DNA of 64,000 nt from Clostridia bacterium (GCA_017429505.1 JAFROW010000011.1:140636-204635), one strand, 5' to 3'; shown: positions 8,565 to 17,925, counted from the first letter of the stretch. Notes: generated from the sequence alone by a model not told the origin. Program-made: numbers and translations.

Positions 8565-9593
8565 AAATCAATAGCATTGATTGTAGATGTAAAAAATTGG
8601 GCATTTGATATACAAGCTCAACTTATAAAGAAGTCACTAAAGGACGAATTTAAAATAGATATATTCTATAGTAAACATGAACCATATAATGAAGACATTA
8701 TAAAAATATTAGATGATGTGAAGAACTATGATATAATTCATTTTTTTTGGAGAAAAACCATATTACCTATATGTGATAAGGAGATACAAAGAAAGTTAGA
8801 GAAAAAAAATATTAATATAGAAGATTTAAAAAAGAAGATATCAACAGGCATATATGATCATTTATTTTTAGATGAAGATATATACAACCCATTATTTAAT
8901 GATATTTGTAAAAAATATGTTACTTCTTCAAAAAAATTGTATGAAATATATAGGAAAAATAAAAAAATAAAAGATCCTTATGCAATTTTAGGAGATACAT
9001 TTGATGAGAAGCTTTTTTTTCCAAAAAACTTAGAAAGATTTAAAGAAAGTAAAAAGAGCTTAGTTATTGGCTGGGTAGGTAATAGCTCCTGGAACAACAA
9101 ATTATTAGATGGAAACGGAAAAATGATTGACTTCAAAGGATTTCACACGATTTTAAGCCCAGTAATAGAAGAATTAAAAAATGAAAGATACAACATTGAA
9201 ACATATTATGCTGATAAAAATGTGAATTTTATTCCTAATAATAAAATGTGTGACTATTTTAATAAAATAGATGTATATGTTTGTGCATCTATATCAGAAG
9301 GAACACCAAGACCTCTTATAGAAGCAATGGGGTGTGGTGTGCCAATTATAACTACTGATATTGGTGTGGCAAAACAATACTTTGGAGCCAAACAAAAAAG
9401 ATATATTATTTCAGAAAGGAAGATTGGCAAGGATGAAGATAACATAAAAAAAGAATTAAAGGAAAAAATTATTTATTTATACAAAAACAGAAAAGAATTA
9501 GAAGAGTTATCTCAGGAAAATTACAATAACTCAAAAGCAATAAATAATTCTTGTTATAATGAAAAATATAGAAAATATTTTTCGGATTTCTAA
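8562..9593 (+). CDS. Glycosyltransferase, family 4/GT-B type
   Basis: 343 aa, predicted to transfer a sugar from a nucleotide-sugar donor to a surface glycan or protein. The C-terminal GT-B donor domain is clear: SEGTPRPLIEAMGCGVPIITTD near residue 245 is the E-x7-E region of GT4 enzymes. The N-terminal acceptor domain is divergent and lysine-rich. The start depends on the structured leader described at 8524-8564. A second glycosyltransferase follows after 81 bp, so the pair probably acts in one surface polysaccharide or glycosylation step. Confidence 0.85.
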   Translation: MKSIALIVDVKNWAFDIQAQLIKKSLKDEFKIDIFYSKHEPYNEDIIKILDDVKNYDIIHFFWRKTILPICDKEIQRKLEKKNINIEDLKKKISTGIYDHLFLDEDIYNPLFNDICKKYVTSSKKLYEIYRKNKKIKDPYAILGDTFDEKLFFPKNLERFKESKKSLVIGWVGNSSWNNKLLDGNGKMIDFKGFHTILSPVIEELKNERYNIETYYADKNVNFIPNNKMCDYFNKIDVYVCASISEGTPRPLIEAMGCGVPIITTDIGVAKQYFGAKQKRYIISERKIGKDEDNIKKELKEKIIYLYKNRKELEELSQENYNNSKAINNSCYNEKYRKYFSDF

Positions 9594-9674
9594 TAAGGAA
9601 AGTTGATCTAAAAAAGATTTATTCTTATGTAAATATATGTCTTGGAGTAAAGCAAGAAAGGAATGAAATTTAAA

Positions 9675-10742
9675 ATGAAAAAAATATCAGTAATAATGCC
9701 TGTATATAATGTCGAAAATTATTTGAAAGAATCAATAGAATCAGTAATAAACCAAACTTATAAAAATTTAGAAATTATAATAGTGGATGATGGTTCAAAT
9801 GATTCATCAGGTGAAATATGTGATGAATATTCTAAAAACGATAAACGAATAAAGGTTATTCATCAAAAGAATAAAGGTTTATCTGGTGCTAGAAATACCG
9901 CTTTAAAGAATGCAACAGGAGAATATATTATGTTTATAGACTCTGATGATATATTTGAATTAGATGCATGTGAAAAAATGTATAATGCGATAAAAAAAAA
10001 TAAGGCAGATTTTGTTATTGGAAATTATATATATATAGATGATGACGGAACTAAATGGGATAAACCTGTTTTTTCAAAAGAAAAGTATAATGAATTTGAA
10101 TTATCTATTAAAGATTATGAAAAATCTTTTTATATAATGAATTCAGGGGTATGGAACAAAATATTTAGAAAATCTTTTTTAGATGATTTACAAATAGAAT
10201 TTGAAGAGGGACTTCCAGCAGAAGATGCGATTTTTACAACGTATTGTTTTATAAAGTCAACTAATGTATGCTATATCCCTTCAATTGTTTATAATTATCG
10301 ACAAAGAAAATCAGACTCTATATCAGTTGAGTTAACACATGAATATTTTACAGGTATAAATAAAGCATATAATATAATATATAATAATTTTAAAGCTAAT
10401 AATGAATTAGAATATTATAGATATTTTTATGCTAAAAGTATGAATTATATTTTATATAAATTTATTGATTCAACTAAATTGAAAAAAGAAGAAAAAATTG
10501 AAATTATAAATGAGATGAAATGGTTTTATGAATTAGGATTTGAAATAAATGTTCCTACAATTTTAAAACCGATAAAATATATTATAGAATCTATAAAAGA
10601 AAATGATTATGAACAAACATTAAAATATTTTGAAATATTGAGTCAAATTAGAAAGATGTTACCTAAAGAATTAAAAGAAAAAATGTCGAAACCCAGTGCT
10701 GAAACATATAGAGAAATAGCCGACAATAGTGAAGAAAACTAG
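9675..10742 (+). CDS. Glycosyltransferase family 2
   Basis: About 355 aa GT-A enzyme. The N-terminal domain starts KKISVIMPVYNVENYL, then VINQTYKNLEIIIVDDGSNDSS, GLSGARNTAL and the metal-binding DSDD in FIDSDDIF. The C-terminal part after residue 220 is helical and probably binds the acceptor. I prefer the ATG at 9675 because the AAGGA ribosome site abuts the other ATG at 9663. It is probably co-transcribed with the GT4 gene. Confidence 0.87.
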   Translation: MKKISVIMPVYNVENYLKESIESVINQTYKNLEIIIVDDGSNDSSGEICDEYSKNDKRIKVIHQKNKGLSGARNTALKNATGEYIMFIDSDDIFELDACEKMYNAIKKNKADFVIGNYIYIDDDGTKWDKPVFSKEKYNEFELSIKDYEKSFYIMNSGVWNKIFRKSFLDDLQIEFEEGLPAEDAIFTTYCFIKSTNVCYIPSIVYNYRQRKSDSISVELTHEYFTGINKAYNIIYNNFKANNELEYYRYFYAKSMNYILYKFIDSTKLKKEEKIEIINEMKWFYELGFEINVPTILKPIKYIIESIKENDYEQTLKYFEILSQIRKMLPKELKEKMSKPSAETYREIADNSEEN

Positions 10743-10762
10743 AATTGAATTAAATAATTAAC

Positions 10763-10790
10763 TTGACAAAATGTAATTTTATAGTATAAT
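10763..10790 (+). promoter_or_regulatory. Sigma-A type promoter of small membrane protein gene
   Basis: TTGACA (10763-10768), a 16-bp spacer and TATAAT (10785-10790), about 30 bp before the ribosome site of the 10823 gene. Confidence 0.75.
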
Positions 10791-10822
10791 ATAAATAGAA
10801 ATTGATTTTGAGGAGAAAAAAT

Positions 10823-10996
10823 ATGTTAGCAAAAATTTGGAAAAAAGTTTGTATAGCAATTTTAATATTTGCATGTTTATTTAATGTAGTATCAAAATTG
10901 GTACATAGAGTATCATTTAACAAAGAAGTACTATCTTCAGCACAGTATATGTATAAACAATACAAATACGAAAATGAAAAAAATGTAATAAAATAA
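10823..10996 (+). CDS. Small single-span membrane protein
   Basis: 57 aa with one hydrophobic helix (about residues 9-26, VCIAILIFACLFNVV) and a basic tail rich in Y, K and E. GAGGAG lies 7 nt before the ATG at 10823, and a consensus promoter lies upstream, so expression looks real. No family recognised. It sits alone between the glycosyltransferases and rpmE. Confidence 0.65.
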   Translation: MLAKIWKKVCIAILIFACLFNVVSKLVHRVSFNKEVLSSAQYMYKQYKYENEKNVIK

Positions 10997-11132
10997 TAGG
11001 TTATAGTTTATGATTTTAATATAAATTTAAAAAATATAATAATAAAATAGACAAAACTACTTGAAAAATTTAAAAATTTATGGTATTATAAAATATAGCA
11101 GTTTAAAAAAGGGAAGAAAGAGGTGAATTTTC

Positions 11133-11336
11133 ATGAGAGAAGGAATACATCCAGCATATGAAGAAACAACTATAACATGTGCTTGTGGAAATGTTATAAA
11201 AGTAGGATCAACAAAAAAAGATATAAAAGTAGATGTTTGCTCAAAATGTCATCCATTTTGGACAGGTAATCTAATGAGACAAGACACAGCAGGAAGTAGA
11301 GCAGACAAATTCAAGAAAAAATATGGTCTTGCATAA
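11133..11336 (+). CDS. rpmE: 50S ribosomal protein L31
   Basis: 67 aa, zinc-binding (C+) form of L31. It shows the MREGIHPAYEE start, the CAC/CSKC zinc ligands (T-I-T-C-A-C-G and V-C-S-K-C-H-P-F-W-T-G) and the family C-terminus with RADKFKKKYG. AAGAGGTG precedes the ATG, and an intrinsic terminator follows. Confidence 0.96.
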   Translation: MREGIHPAYEETTITCACGNVIKVGSTKKDIKVDVCSKCHPFWTGNLMRQDTAGSRADKFKKKYGLA

Positions 11337-11350
11337 ATTTAATAAAGTTA

Positions 11351-11390
11351 AAAAATCACTGTTTGAACAAATCAAATAGTGTTTTTTTTT
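11351..11390 (+). terminator. Intrinsic terminator after rpmE
   Basis: A hairpin pairs CACTGTTTG with CAAATAGTG and is followed by ten T. Confidence 0.85.
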
Positions 11391-11553
11391 TATTAAATTA
11401 CTTAAAATTTGAATAATCTAGTTTTTATATGTTTGATTTATTTAATATACACTGATTTTTAAATATGTTTCAATTTGTTTAATATGATTTGATATATGTA
11501 TATTTTTAAAAATTTTGGAAATACTAAATAAAAAATTGAAAGGTGGAATTATA

Positions 11554-12003
11554 ATGAAAATAAGTGAATGTATGAGCAAAGATGTATGTTTTGTAAAACC
11601 AGATTGTAATACTTATGATGCTGCAAGAATAATGTGTGAAAATCATATTGGATGTATTCCTGTATGTGATGAAGAAAAGACAGTTGTTGGAATTATAACA
11701 GATAGGGACATTTTGCTTAGAGCCGTTGCATGTGATAAAGAAACCAAAAAAACTCCTGTAAGTGAAATAATGACAACAAATGTTTATACATGTAATCCTG
11801 AAAAAGATATAAATGAAGCTCAAAACCTTATGGCACAAAACCAAATAAGAAGAGTGCCTATTGTAGATAGTGCAAACAAAGTTGTTGGAATTTTAACAAT
11901 GGGGGATTTAGCTAAACATGATAAAAAAATAGGTCAACAAAATGTATGTACAACAATACAAAATATTTGCAATTGCCAGGGTTCTACAAAAAATTGCGGT
12001 TGA
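11554..12003 (+). CDS. Tandem CBS-domain protein
   Basis: 149 aa with two CBS motifs (about residues 5-60 and 70-125; GIITDRDILLRA and GILTMGDLAKHD close them). Such stand-alone pairs bind adenosine nucleotides and act as sensors. The C-terminal tail is Cys-rich (VCTTIQNICNCQGSTKNCG), a less usual addition that could bind metal. AAAGGTGG precedes the ATG at 11554; an in-frame TTG further upstream lacks such a site. Confidence 0.88.
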   Translation: MKISECMSKDVCFVKPDCNTYDAARIMCENHIGCIPVCDEEKTVVGIITDRDILLRAVACDKETKKTPVSEIMTTNVYTCNPEKDINEAQNLMAQNQIRRVPIVDSANKVVGILTMGDLAKHDKKIGQQNVCTTIQNICNCQGSTKNCG

Positions 12004-12637
12004 AAAATTACAGCTCTGCAAAGAAAGTAATTTAATTAATTACTTTGACTGAATTAAAAATTAGTATAATAGAAAATTATATGAAACTTTTTATTTTGAT
12101 TTTTCTATTATACTAAACTATATATATAATAAAAAATGAAAAAATTTGTAAAGGATTTTTTAAAGTAAATTTTCAATATGATACTGTACAATAATTTGAA
12201 TAAATATGCTTTTAAAATACTCTATAACGTAATTTTACAATAAAAAAGTGCAAAATGATTATTTGAACTTATAAATCTACATTAGAAACGAAACTGATGT
12301 TATCCCCAAAAAAAGGGGTACGTAGAAATTTTTTTAGAAAATAATATATTTCATCTTCTAGTATTTTTTAATGAATATAACTTTTAAATATTTCATTTTT
12401 TAAAAATATATATTATACTCTTATGTCGATTTTTTAGATATTTTTAAATTATTTCAAATTTTTCAAAAGATCAAAATTATTCAAAATTTTATTTAGTACA
12501 AAAATTCTTGAAATTTTTGTCATAAAATTTTAACGTCCAAATATAAATAGTACAAACAATAAATAAAGTTATAGTTTGCGCAAATCATTTGCAAAAAATA
12601 TTATGCGAACAATAAATTAAGAAAGGATGAGAAAAAT
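12004..12637. other. 634-bp very AT-rich intergenic region with inverted repeats
   Basis: No gene is visible on either strand. It holds a dyad AAAGTAATT/AATTACTTT near 12026, a perfect 16-bp inverted repeat at 12061-12076/12101-12116 and a compact CCCC-A7-GGGG hairpin near 12304-12318. The last 40 bases lead to the ribosome site of the DUF3794 gene. I see no consensus promoter that stands out. Confidence 0.5.
12061..12116. repeat. Perfect 16-bp inverted repeat
   Basis: TTAGTATAATAGAAAA pairs with TTTTCTATTATACTAA around a 24-nt loop. Each arm contains a -10-like TATAAT or its complement. There is no T tract after the second arm, so it is not a simple terminator. Confidence 0.65.
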
Positions 12638-14209
12638 ATGGAATTTGAAGTAAATAAGGATCAAATCTGTGTTAATAAAATGGTATGTGAGAAAAAGGAA
12701 ATAGTATTTGTAGAAGAGGATATGATAGTTCCTGATTCAAAGCCTGACATATTAAATTCAATAAATTTAAGTGGAAATGTTTGTATTTATAAAAAAGAAA
12801 TAACAGATGGTAAAGTAAAAATTGATGGATGTGTAAATACATACATAATGTATCTTCCAGATAGTAATGAAGATAATATAAGAGGGCTAAATGCATGCAT
12901 AGAATTTTCACAAAATATTGCAATTCCTGAATGTAAGGAGGGAATGCAAGCACAAATTTGTGTAGATATTAAAGACTTAGAGTGTAAAGTTTTAAATGGA
13001 AGAAAAATAAATGTTAGAGCAGGGCTAGAAATAAAAATTAAACTTTATTCAAATGAAGATATAGACATAATTAGTGGAATAAATAATATTGATGATATTC
13101 AAACATTAGACAAAAACTTTGAAGTAAATTCATTGGTGGGAAGTGGAAATACAAGAGTTTATGTAAAAGATACATTAAGTATTGACCAAAATGATGAAAT
13201 TGCAGAAATATTAAAAACAGATGTAACTTTAGAAGATTGTGATATTAAAATAAGTTACAACAAAATTCTTTCTAAATGTGAAGCAAATGTAAAAATAATG
13301 TATTTAACAGAAGATAATAGAATAAATACTGTTCAAGGAAAAATTCCTGCAGTAGGATTTATCGATATGCCAAATGTTTCTGAAGAAAAAATTTGTGAAA
13401 TAAATAACGAAATAAACAATATTATAGTAAGACCAAATTCAGCAGAAGAACACTCAATTTATGTGGAAATCGAAATTGAGACTTCATGCACAGCATTTGA
13501 AAAACGTGAAATTGCTCTGATTCAAGACTTATATAGTCCAAGTCAAAATTTGAATTTTACACAAAAAAGAATAAATGCTTCTGCAAATAAAATAACTAAA
13601 ACTAAAGACTTTACTGTTACTAGCAAAACCAATATACCAGACTTAGTAGAAGGAAATCTTTTAGATGTAGAAGTTTTAAGTACAATTAATAAAGAACAAC
13701 CTACAAATTCAAAAGTTATGTATGATGGTGAAATGACAGTTAATTTCATATTTTCAAATAATAATGGAAATGTAAATAGCAAAGTTTCAAAAATACCATT
13801 TGAATTTAGTATAGAAAATCCTACAGAAGATGAAAATGTAAATATTGAAACTAAATTAAATATTATAGGCAAAAATTTTGACATTAAGTCAAATGGAGAT
13901 GTAGACTGTCAAATAGATATGGAAGCACAAGTAGATTTTATACAAAATACAAGTATGAATATAATTGATAATATAGAAATTGATGAAAATGATGCAGATT
14001 CAGGAGACTATGATAGTTTAATTATTTACATTGTTCAAAAAGGTGATAGCTTGTGGAAAATAGCCAAAAAACATAGAAGTACAGTAGATGATATCGCAAG
14101 AGTAAATGGAATAGAAGATCCAAATCAGATTCAAATTGGACAGAAAATATATATTCCAAAATTTAGAAATGTAAGTAGAAAAGGAAATGCTAATGCAATA
14201 CCAGCATAA
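12638..14209 (+). CDS. DUF3794 (SPOCS) and LysM domain protein
   Basis: 523 aa. Repeated SPOCS-type segments fill most of the protein (the first near residues 20-130, around PDSKPDILNSINLSG; others around 165-260 and 330-440). A C-terminal LysM module (IVQKGDSLWKIAKKH to IGQKIYIPK, about 460-505) should bind peptidoglycan or cortex. This architecture is typical of spore-envelope proteins of Clostridia. It has no signal peptide, as usual for mother-cell-made coat or cortex proteins. AAGAAAGGATG precedes the ATG. The yunB gene overlaps its 3' end. Confidence 0.87.
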   Translation: MEFEVNKDQICVNKMVCEKKEIVFVEEDMIVPDSKPDILNSINLSGNVCIYKKEITDGKVKIDGCVNTYIMYLPDSNEDNIRGLNACIEFSQNIAIPECKEGMQAQICVDIKDLECKVLNGRKINVRAGLEIKIKLYSNEDIDIISGINNIDDIQTLDKNFEVNSLVGSGNTRVYVKDTLSIDQNDEIAEILKTDVTLEDCDIKISYNKILSKCEANVKIMYLTEDNRINTVQGKIPAVGFIDMPNVSEEKICEINNEINNIIVRPNSAEEHSIYVEIEIETSCTAFEKREIALIQDLYSPSQNLNFTQKRINASANKITKTKDFTVTSKTNIPDLVEGNLLDVEVLSTINKEQPTNSKVMYDGEMTVNFIFSNNNGNVNSKVSKIPFEFSIENPTEDENVNIETKLNIIGKNFDIKSNGDVDCQIDMEAQVDFIQNTSMNIIDNIEIDENDADSGDYDSLIIYIVQKGDSLWKIAKKHRSTVDDIARVNGIEDPNQIQIGQKIYIPKFRNVSRKGNANAIPA

Positions 14210-14933
14210 AAAAAATTACAAAATTTATTCAAGACCAAGACTTAATTTAGTAGTTTTTAAAAATTCTCCTAAATCACATAAATCAAGAAGAAAATTAAAA
14301 AAGACAATGCCTTTTGCTTTAGTGATATTTATTGCGATTATAACATGTTTTTCAGTATGGAACTTTATAGATCCAATATTTGAAACTTTGTGTGAAGATA
14401 AAGCAAAAGCTGTTGCGACTTTGATTACAAATGAGGAAACCACAAATATCATGAAAAAATACAATTATGATACATTTTTTACGATAGAAAAAGATGAGAA
14501 AGGCAATGTACAAATGATAAATGCAAATGTTTTAAAAATAAATGAGGTTACATCTGATATAGCAATAAATATTCAAAATAGATTAGATGAAAGTTTGAAA
14601 AATACTGTATATATTTCGTCAGGTGCAATTACAGGTGTGAGATTTTTATCAGGCTTTGGACCTAGAATAACCTTAAGAATTTCTTCATCAGGAATTGTAG
14701 ATACAGATTTAAGAAGTGAGTTCATTTCTCAAGGAGTAAATCAAACTATGCATAGAGTTTATTTAGATATAAAAACAAATGTGAATATTTTAACATCATT
14801 TAAAACTATACAAAAAACGATTGAAAATCAGGTTTTGATTGCAGAAAACGTTATTGTTGGAGATATTCCTAATACTTATTATAATTTTGAGGGAACAAAT
14901 GGGGAAGATGAGGCTTTAAGGTTGATTGAGTAA
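14193..14933 (+). CDS. yunB: Sporulation protein YunB
   Basis: About 246 aa membrane-anchored protein: a basic N-terminus, one transmembrane helix near residues 33-53 (FALVIFIAIITCFSVW), then an external domain with GFGPRITLRISSSG, VNQTMHRVYLDI and ENVIVGDIPNTYY, as in YunB, a sigma-E-controlled sporulation protein. The ATG at 14193 is 7 nt from AAAGGAA; the ATG at 14187 is too close. It overlaps the DUF3794-LysM gene by 17 bp, which implies translational coupling. Confidence 0.85.
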   Translation: MQYQHKKNYKIYSRPRLNLVVFKNSPKSHKSRRKLKKTMPFALVIFIAIITCFSVWNFIDPIFETLCEDKAKAVATLITNEETTNIMKKYNYDTFFTIEKDEKGNVQMINANVLKINEVTSDIAINIQNRLDESLKNTVYISSGAITGVRFLSGFGPRITLRISSSGIVDTDLRSEFISQGVNQTMHRVYLDIKTNVNILTSFKTIQKTIENQVLIAENVIVGDIPNTYYNFEGTNGEDEALRLIE

Positions 14934-15101
14934 GCTATAATGTTATGTATAAAGTTAATATATAAGTTATTTTACTTTATCCCTATTCTAATGATTTCAT
15001 CAATAGTTTTATAAACTTTTGGAAATCATTGAAAGGTCCCCATATTACATTACAAATAATTTATATATTAACTTTTATAAAAAATTAAAAATTTTTTAGT
15101 T

Positions 15102-15149
15102 GTCTGTCAAGTTTCGACAGACTTTTTATTTTTTATAGTGTAGAATAAA
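15102..15149 (+). promoter_or_regulatory. Putative Spo0A box and promoter of the spoIIA operon (overlaps a hairpin)
   Basis: TTCGACAGACTTT (15113-15125) contains a 0A-box-like TTCGACA (complement of TGTCGAA). Twenty-eight bases after the box start lies TAGAAT (15141-15146), which also fits the GAAT core of a sigma-H -10. The same sequence forms a 7-bp hairpin GTCTGTC/GACAGAC (15102-15122) followed by T, so it may also be a terminator for yunB. The prophage gene at 59473 has the same box with the same spacing. Confidence 0.6.
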
Positions 15150-15177
15150 TTAAATAAGTAAAATGGGGGAGGGAAAA

Positions 15178-15541
15178 ATGACGACGAATTATTATGAAAA
15201 GGACAAGCTTCTTGTTTTTAAAATAAATGAGGAGATAGATGAATGTACAGTAAAAAATATAAGGAGGAAAGCAGATTATGAAATTGAAAGATTTATGCCT
15301 AGAGAAGTTGTATTTGATTTTGATAGTGTTACTTTCATGGATAGTGCCGGAATCGGAATGGTAATCCGGAAGGTATAAGCAAGCACAAATGCTTGGAGGC
15401 AAAACGGAAGTTGCAAATTTAAGTAATGGGGTAAAGAAAATTTTAAGGATGAGTGGGGTTTTAAAAATAATTCCTGAAATAAACTTAGATGAGAAATTAG
15501 CAAATATATTATCTAAAGAGGAGGAGGTAATTAACTTATGA
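15178..15541 (+). CDS. spoIIAA: Anti-sigma F factor antagonist SpoIIAA, with +1 frameshift at CGGA
   Basis: STAS-domain protein that frees sigma-F by binding SpoIIAB; the phosphorylated serine is conserved in FMDSAGIG. The zero frame stops at 15376-15378. One extra C at 15367, just before GGA (15368-15370), causes this: skipping it gives GMVI-G-RYKQAQ, matching the conserved Bacillus VILGRYKQ, and the frame then runs to 15541 for 120 aa. The zero-frame codon at the site is CGG followed by A. The ATG at 15178 has GGGGGAGGG just upstream. The gene overlaps spoIIAB by 4 bp (ATGA). Either true +1 decoding, a mutation or a sequence error. Confidence 0.88.
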
Positions 15542-16023
15542 AAAACAAATTAAAAGATAATGAGATGAAACTGGAATTTATTAGTAAATCAAATAATGAG
15601 GCATTTGCAAGGATAAGTGTTGCAGCATTTGTTTCACAACTTGATCCTACAATAGAAGAGATTTCAGACATAAAAACCGCTGTTTCAGAAGCGGTAACAA
15701 ATGCAATAGTTCATGGTTATGAAGATAAAATGGGAATAGTTACATTAATTTGTAAAATACATGAAAATGAGGTTTACATAGAAATTTCTGATAGTGGAAA
15801 GGGAATAGAAAATGTAGAAATGGCAAAACAGCCACTATATACAACAAGACCTAATTTAGAAAGGTCTGGAATGGGATTTACAATAATGGAAAGTTTTATG
15901 GATGAACTTAATGTTCAATCTATTTTAGGATTAGGAACTAAGGTTACAATGAAGAAAAATATCAAGCAAACAGAAGAAGTAGAAGATATGCCCGTAACTT
16001 TGGAGGAAGCTCTAAGGGGGTAG
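15538..16023 (+). CDS. spoIIAB: Anti-sigma F factor / serine kinase SpoIIAB
   Basis: 161-aa GHKL-fold kinase that binds sigma-F and phosphorylates SpoIIAA. The N box is [14 protein letters not shown], the G1 box is [13 protein letters not shown] and the G2-like region is [18 protein letters not shown]-terminal tail of about 15 residues extends past the usual end. The start overlaps the spoIIAA stop (ATGA), as in other spoIIA operons. Confidence 0.95.
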   Translation: MKNKLKDNEMKLEFISKSNNEAFARISVAAFVSQLDPTIEEISDIKTAVSEAVTNAIVHGYEDKMGIVTLICKIHENEVYIEISDSGKGIENVEMAKQPLYTTRPNLERSGMGFTIMESFMDELNVQSILGLGTKVTMKKNIKQTEEVEDMPVTLEEALRG

Positions 16024-16027
16024 AAAA

Positions 16028-16888
16028 TTGGAAAACTACTTAGAAGATAATAAAATACAAAATGAGGATGATTTTAATGGACAGCCTATTTTAGAAAGAA
16101 ATACTGACTTTATTGAAGAAGATGAAAAAGAAAAGTGTCAAAATAATCAGTTTTTCTGGGAAAAGAAATATGATTTTATAAACGATATTAAAAAAGCTCA
16201 AAGTGGCGATAAAGATGCTATGGCAAAATTAGTTGAAGACAATCAAGGACTAGTTTGGAATATAGCGAGAAGATTTTTAGGAAGAGGATATGATAAAGAA
16301 GATATCTATCAAATAGGATGTATGGGTTTTATAAAGGCAATTAGAAGATTTAATGCAGACTTTGAGGTTCAGCTTTCAACTTATGCAGTACCATATATTT
16401 TAGGTGAAATAAAAAAGTTTTTAAGAGATGATGGACCTGTAAAAGTAAGCAGAAGTTTGAAAGAACTAAATGTAAAAATAAATGAATTACAAAAAGAATA
16501 TACAAATACAGGAAAAGAGCTTAGTCTAATAGAAATTGCGACAATTTTAAAAGTTCCAAAAGAAGATATTGTACTTGCAATTGAATCATCTCAAGCAACA
16601 GAATCAATTGAAAATGCAAAATATAGTGGAGGAAAGGCAAATAAAGATTTAACACTAATTGATACTTTATCTACAAATAAAGATGAAGCAAATCTTATTA
16701 CAAATAAAATTGCTGTTCAAAAAATGATAGAAAAGTTAGGTGATAGAGAGAAAAAAATAATTCTTCTTAGATTTTATAAAGATAAAACACAGTCTGAGGT
16801 TGCTAAGATACTTGGAATTTCTCAAGTACAAGTTTCAAGGATAGAAAAAAAGATTCTAGAAGGAATGAAAAGGGAACTTGTGTCATAA
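16028..16888 (+). CDS. sigF: RNA polymerase sporulation sigma factor SigF
   Basis: 286-aa sigma-70 family factor active in the forespore. Region 2 includes DNQGLVWNIARRFLGRGYDKEDIYQIGCMGFIKAIRRF, followed by ILGEIKKFLRDDGPVKVSRS; region 4 has SEVAKILGISQVQVSRIEKKIL. It starts at TTG 16028 with AGGGGG about 9 nt upstream, and has an acidic N-terminal extension of about 35 residues compared with Bacillus sigma-F. Third gene of the spoIIA operon. Confidence 0.94.
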   Translation: MENYLEDNKIQNEDDFNGQPILERNTDFIEEDEKEKCQNNQFFWEKKYDFINDIKKAQSGDKDAMAKLVEDNQGLVWNIARRFLGRGYDKEDIYQIGCMGFIKAIRRFNADFEVQLSTYAVPYILGEIKKFLRDDGPVKVSRSLKELNVKINELQKEYTNTGKELSLIEIATILKVPKEDIVLAIESSQATESIENAKYSGGKANKDLTLIDTLSTNKDEANLITNKIAVQKMIEKLGDREKKIILLRFYKDKTQSEVAKILGISQVQVSRIEKKILEGMKRELVS

Positions 16889-16896
16889 TATATAGT

Positions 16897-17925
16897 ATGA
16901 GATTTGTAAATAAATACATTATGTATATTATGATTTTTGTGTTAATAATTTTTGTTTTGCCTGCATTTTGTACAAAAAAAGTAGTAGGAAAATCGGAAAA
17001 AGGGGAAAAAGTAGAACAAAATAAAGAACAATATGAAGAAACTAAACAAGAAAATGCAAAACATGATTATTCTAAATATGGTACAATAAAACTTTTGCAT
17101 AAAGAAAATGGACAAATTGAAGAGCTTCCAATAGATGAGTATTTGTATGGAGTGGTTTCTGCAGAAATGCCTGCAAATTATCAAGAAGAAGCTTTAAAAG
17201 CTCAAGCTGTGGCAGCAAGGACATACACAATTTATCAAATTTCAAATAATAATGGAAAACATGGAGAGGCTGATGTTTGCGATGACTCAACTTGTTGCCA
17301 AGCTTGGATTTCTAAAGAAAATAGAATGCAAAAATGGAGCGAAGAAGTTAGAGAAAAAAATTGGAGTAAAATAGTTTTATCCGTAAATTCTACTGCAGGA
17401 AAAATAATAACATATAATAATGAAGCTATAAATGCGTTTTTCCATTCAAATAGTGGAGGAAAAACAGAGCTTGCTTCAAATGTGTGGATTGGAGGAAAAG
17501 ACTTTCCATATTTGCAAAGTGTAGAAACTTCGGGAGAAGATGGATATACACAATATAGCTCTGAGGTTATAATTCAAAGAAAAGATTTGCTAGAAAAATT
17601 AAAGCAGGAATATCCAGAAATTCAAATAAACTTTGAAGAAAGCGAAAGTATAAAAATTTTAGATTACACTCAAAGCAGAAGAGTAAGAACTGTAAAATTT
17701 GGAAATACAGAAATTCCAGGAACAAAAGTAAGAAGTTTTTTAGGGCTTAAATCTACAAATTTTTCTATAAATTCAGAAGGAGATAATGTGATTTTTTCAG
17801 TAAAAGGCTATGGCCATGGAGTTGGAATGAGCCAAACAGGCGCAGATAGCATGGCAAAGGCAGGAAACAGTTATGAAGAGATTTTGAAGCATTTTTATAC
17901 AGGAGTGGAAATTACAACAATATAA
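16897..17925 (+). CDS. spoIID: Stage II sporulation protein D
   Basis: 342-aa lytic transglycosylase of the engulfment machinery. An N-terminal membrane segment (residues 5-25) and a charged linker precede the SpoIID/LytB domain: LPIDEYLYGVVSAEMPANYQ, EALKAQAVAARTYTIYQ, FHSNSGGKTE and GYGHGVGMSQTGA. It starts 8 bp after sigF with a weak ribosome site, so it is probably part of the same transcript. Confidence 0.93.
   Translation: MRFVNKYIMYIMIFVLIIFVLPAFCTKKVVGKSEKGEKVEQNKEQYEETKQENAKHDYSKYGTIKLLHKENGQIEELPIDEYLYGVVSAEMPANYQEEALKAQAVAARTYTIYQISNNNGKHGEADVCDDSTCCQAWISKENRMQKWSEEVREKNWSKIVLSVNSTAGKIITYNNEAINAFFHSNSGGKTELASNVWIGGKDFPYLQSVETSGEDGYTQYSSEVIIQRKDLLEKLKQEYPEIQINFEESESIKILDYTQSRRVRTVKFGNTEIPGTKVRSFLGLKSTNFSINSEGDNVIFSVKGYGHGVGMSQTGADSMAKAGNSYEEILKHFYTGVEITTI

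Noticed and set aside
15102-15135. Simple terminator of yunB
   Set aside because: A hairpin with T tail is present, but its arm contains a Spo0A-box sequence shared with the prophage spo0E-like promoter, so it is listed as regulatory with the terminator role as an alternative.
15163-15378. A separate 71-aa protein from the first half of spoIIAA
   Set aside because: It is the truncated zero frame of SpoIIAA; the missing half continues immediately in the +1 frame, and the start at 15163 overlaps the ribosome site.
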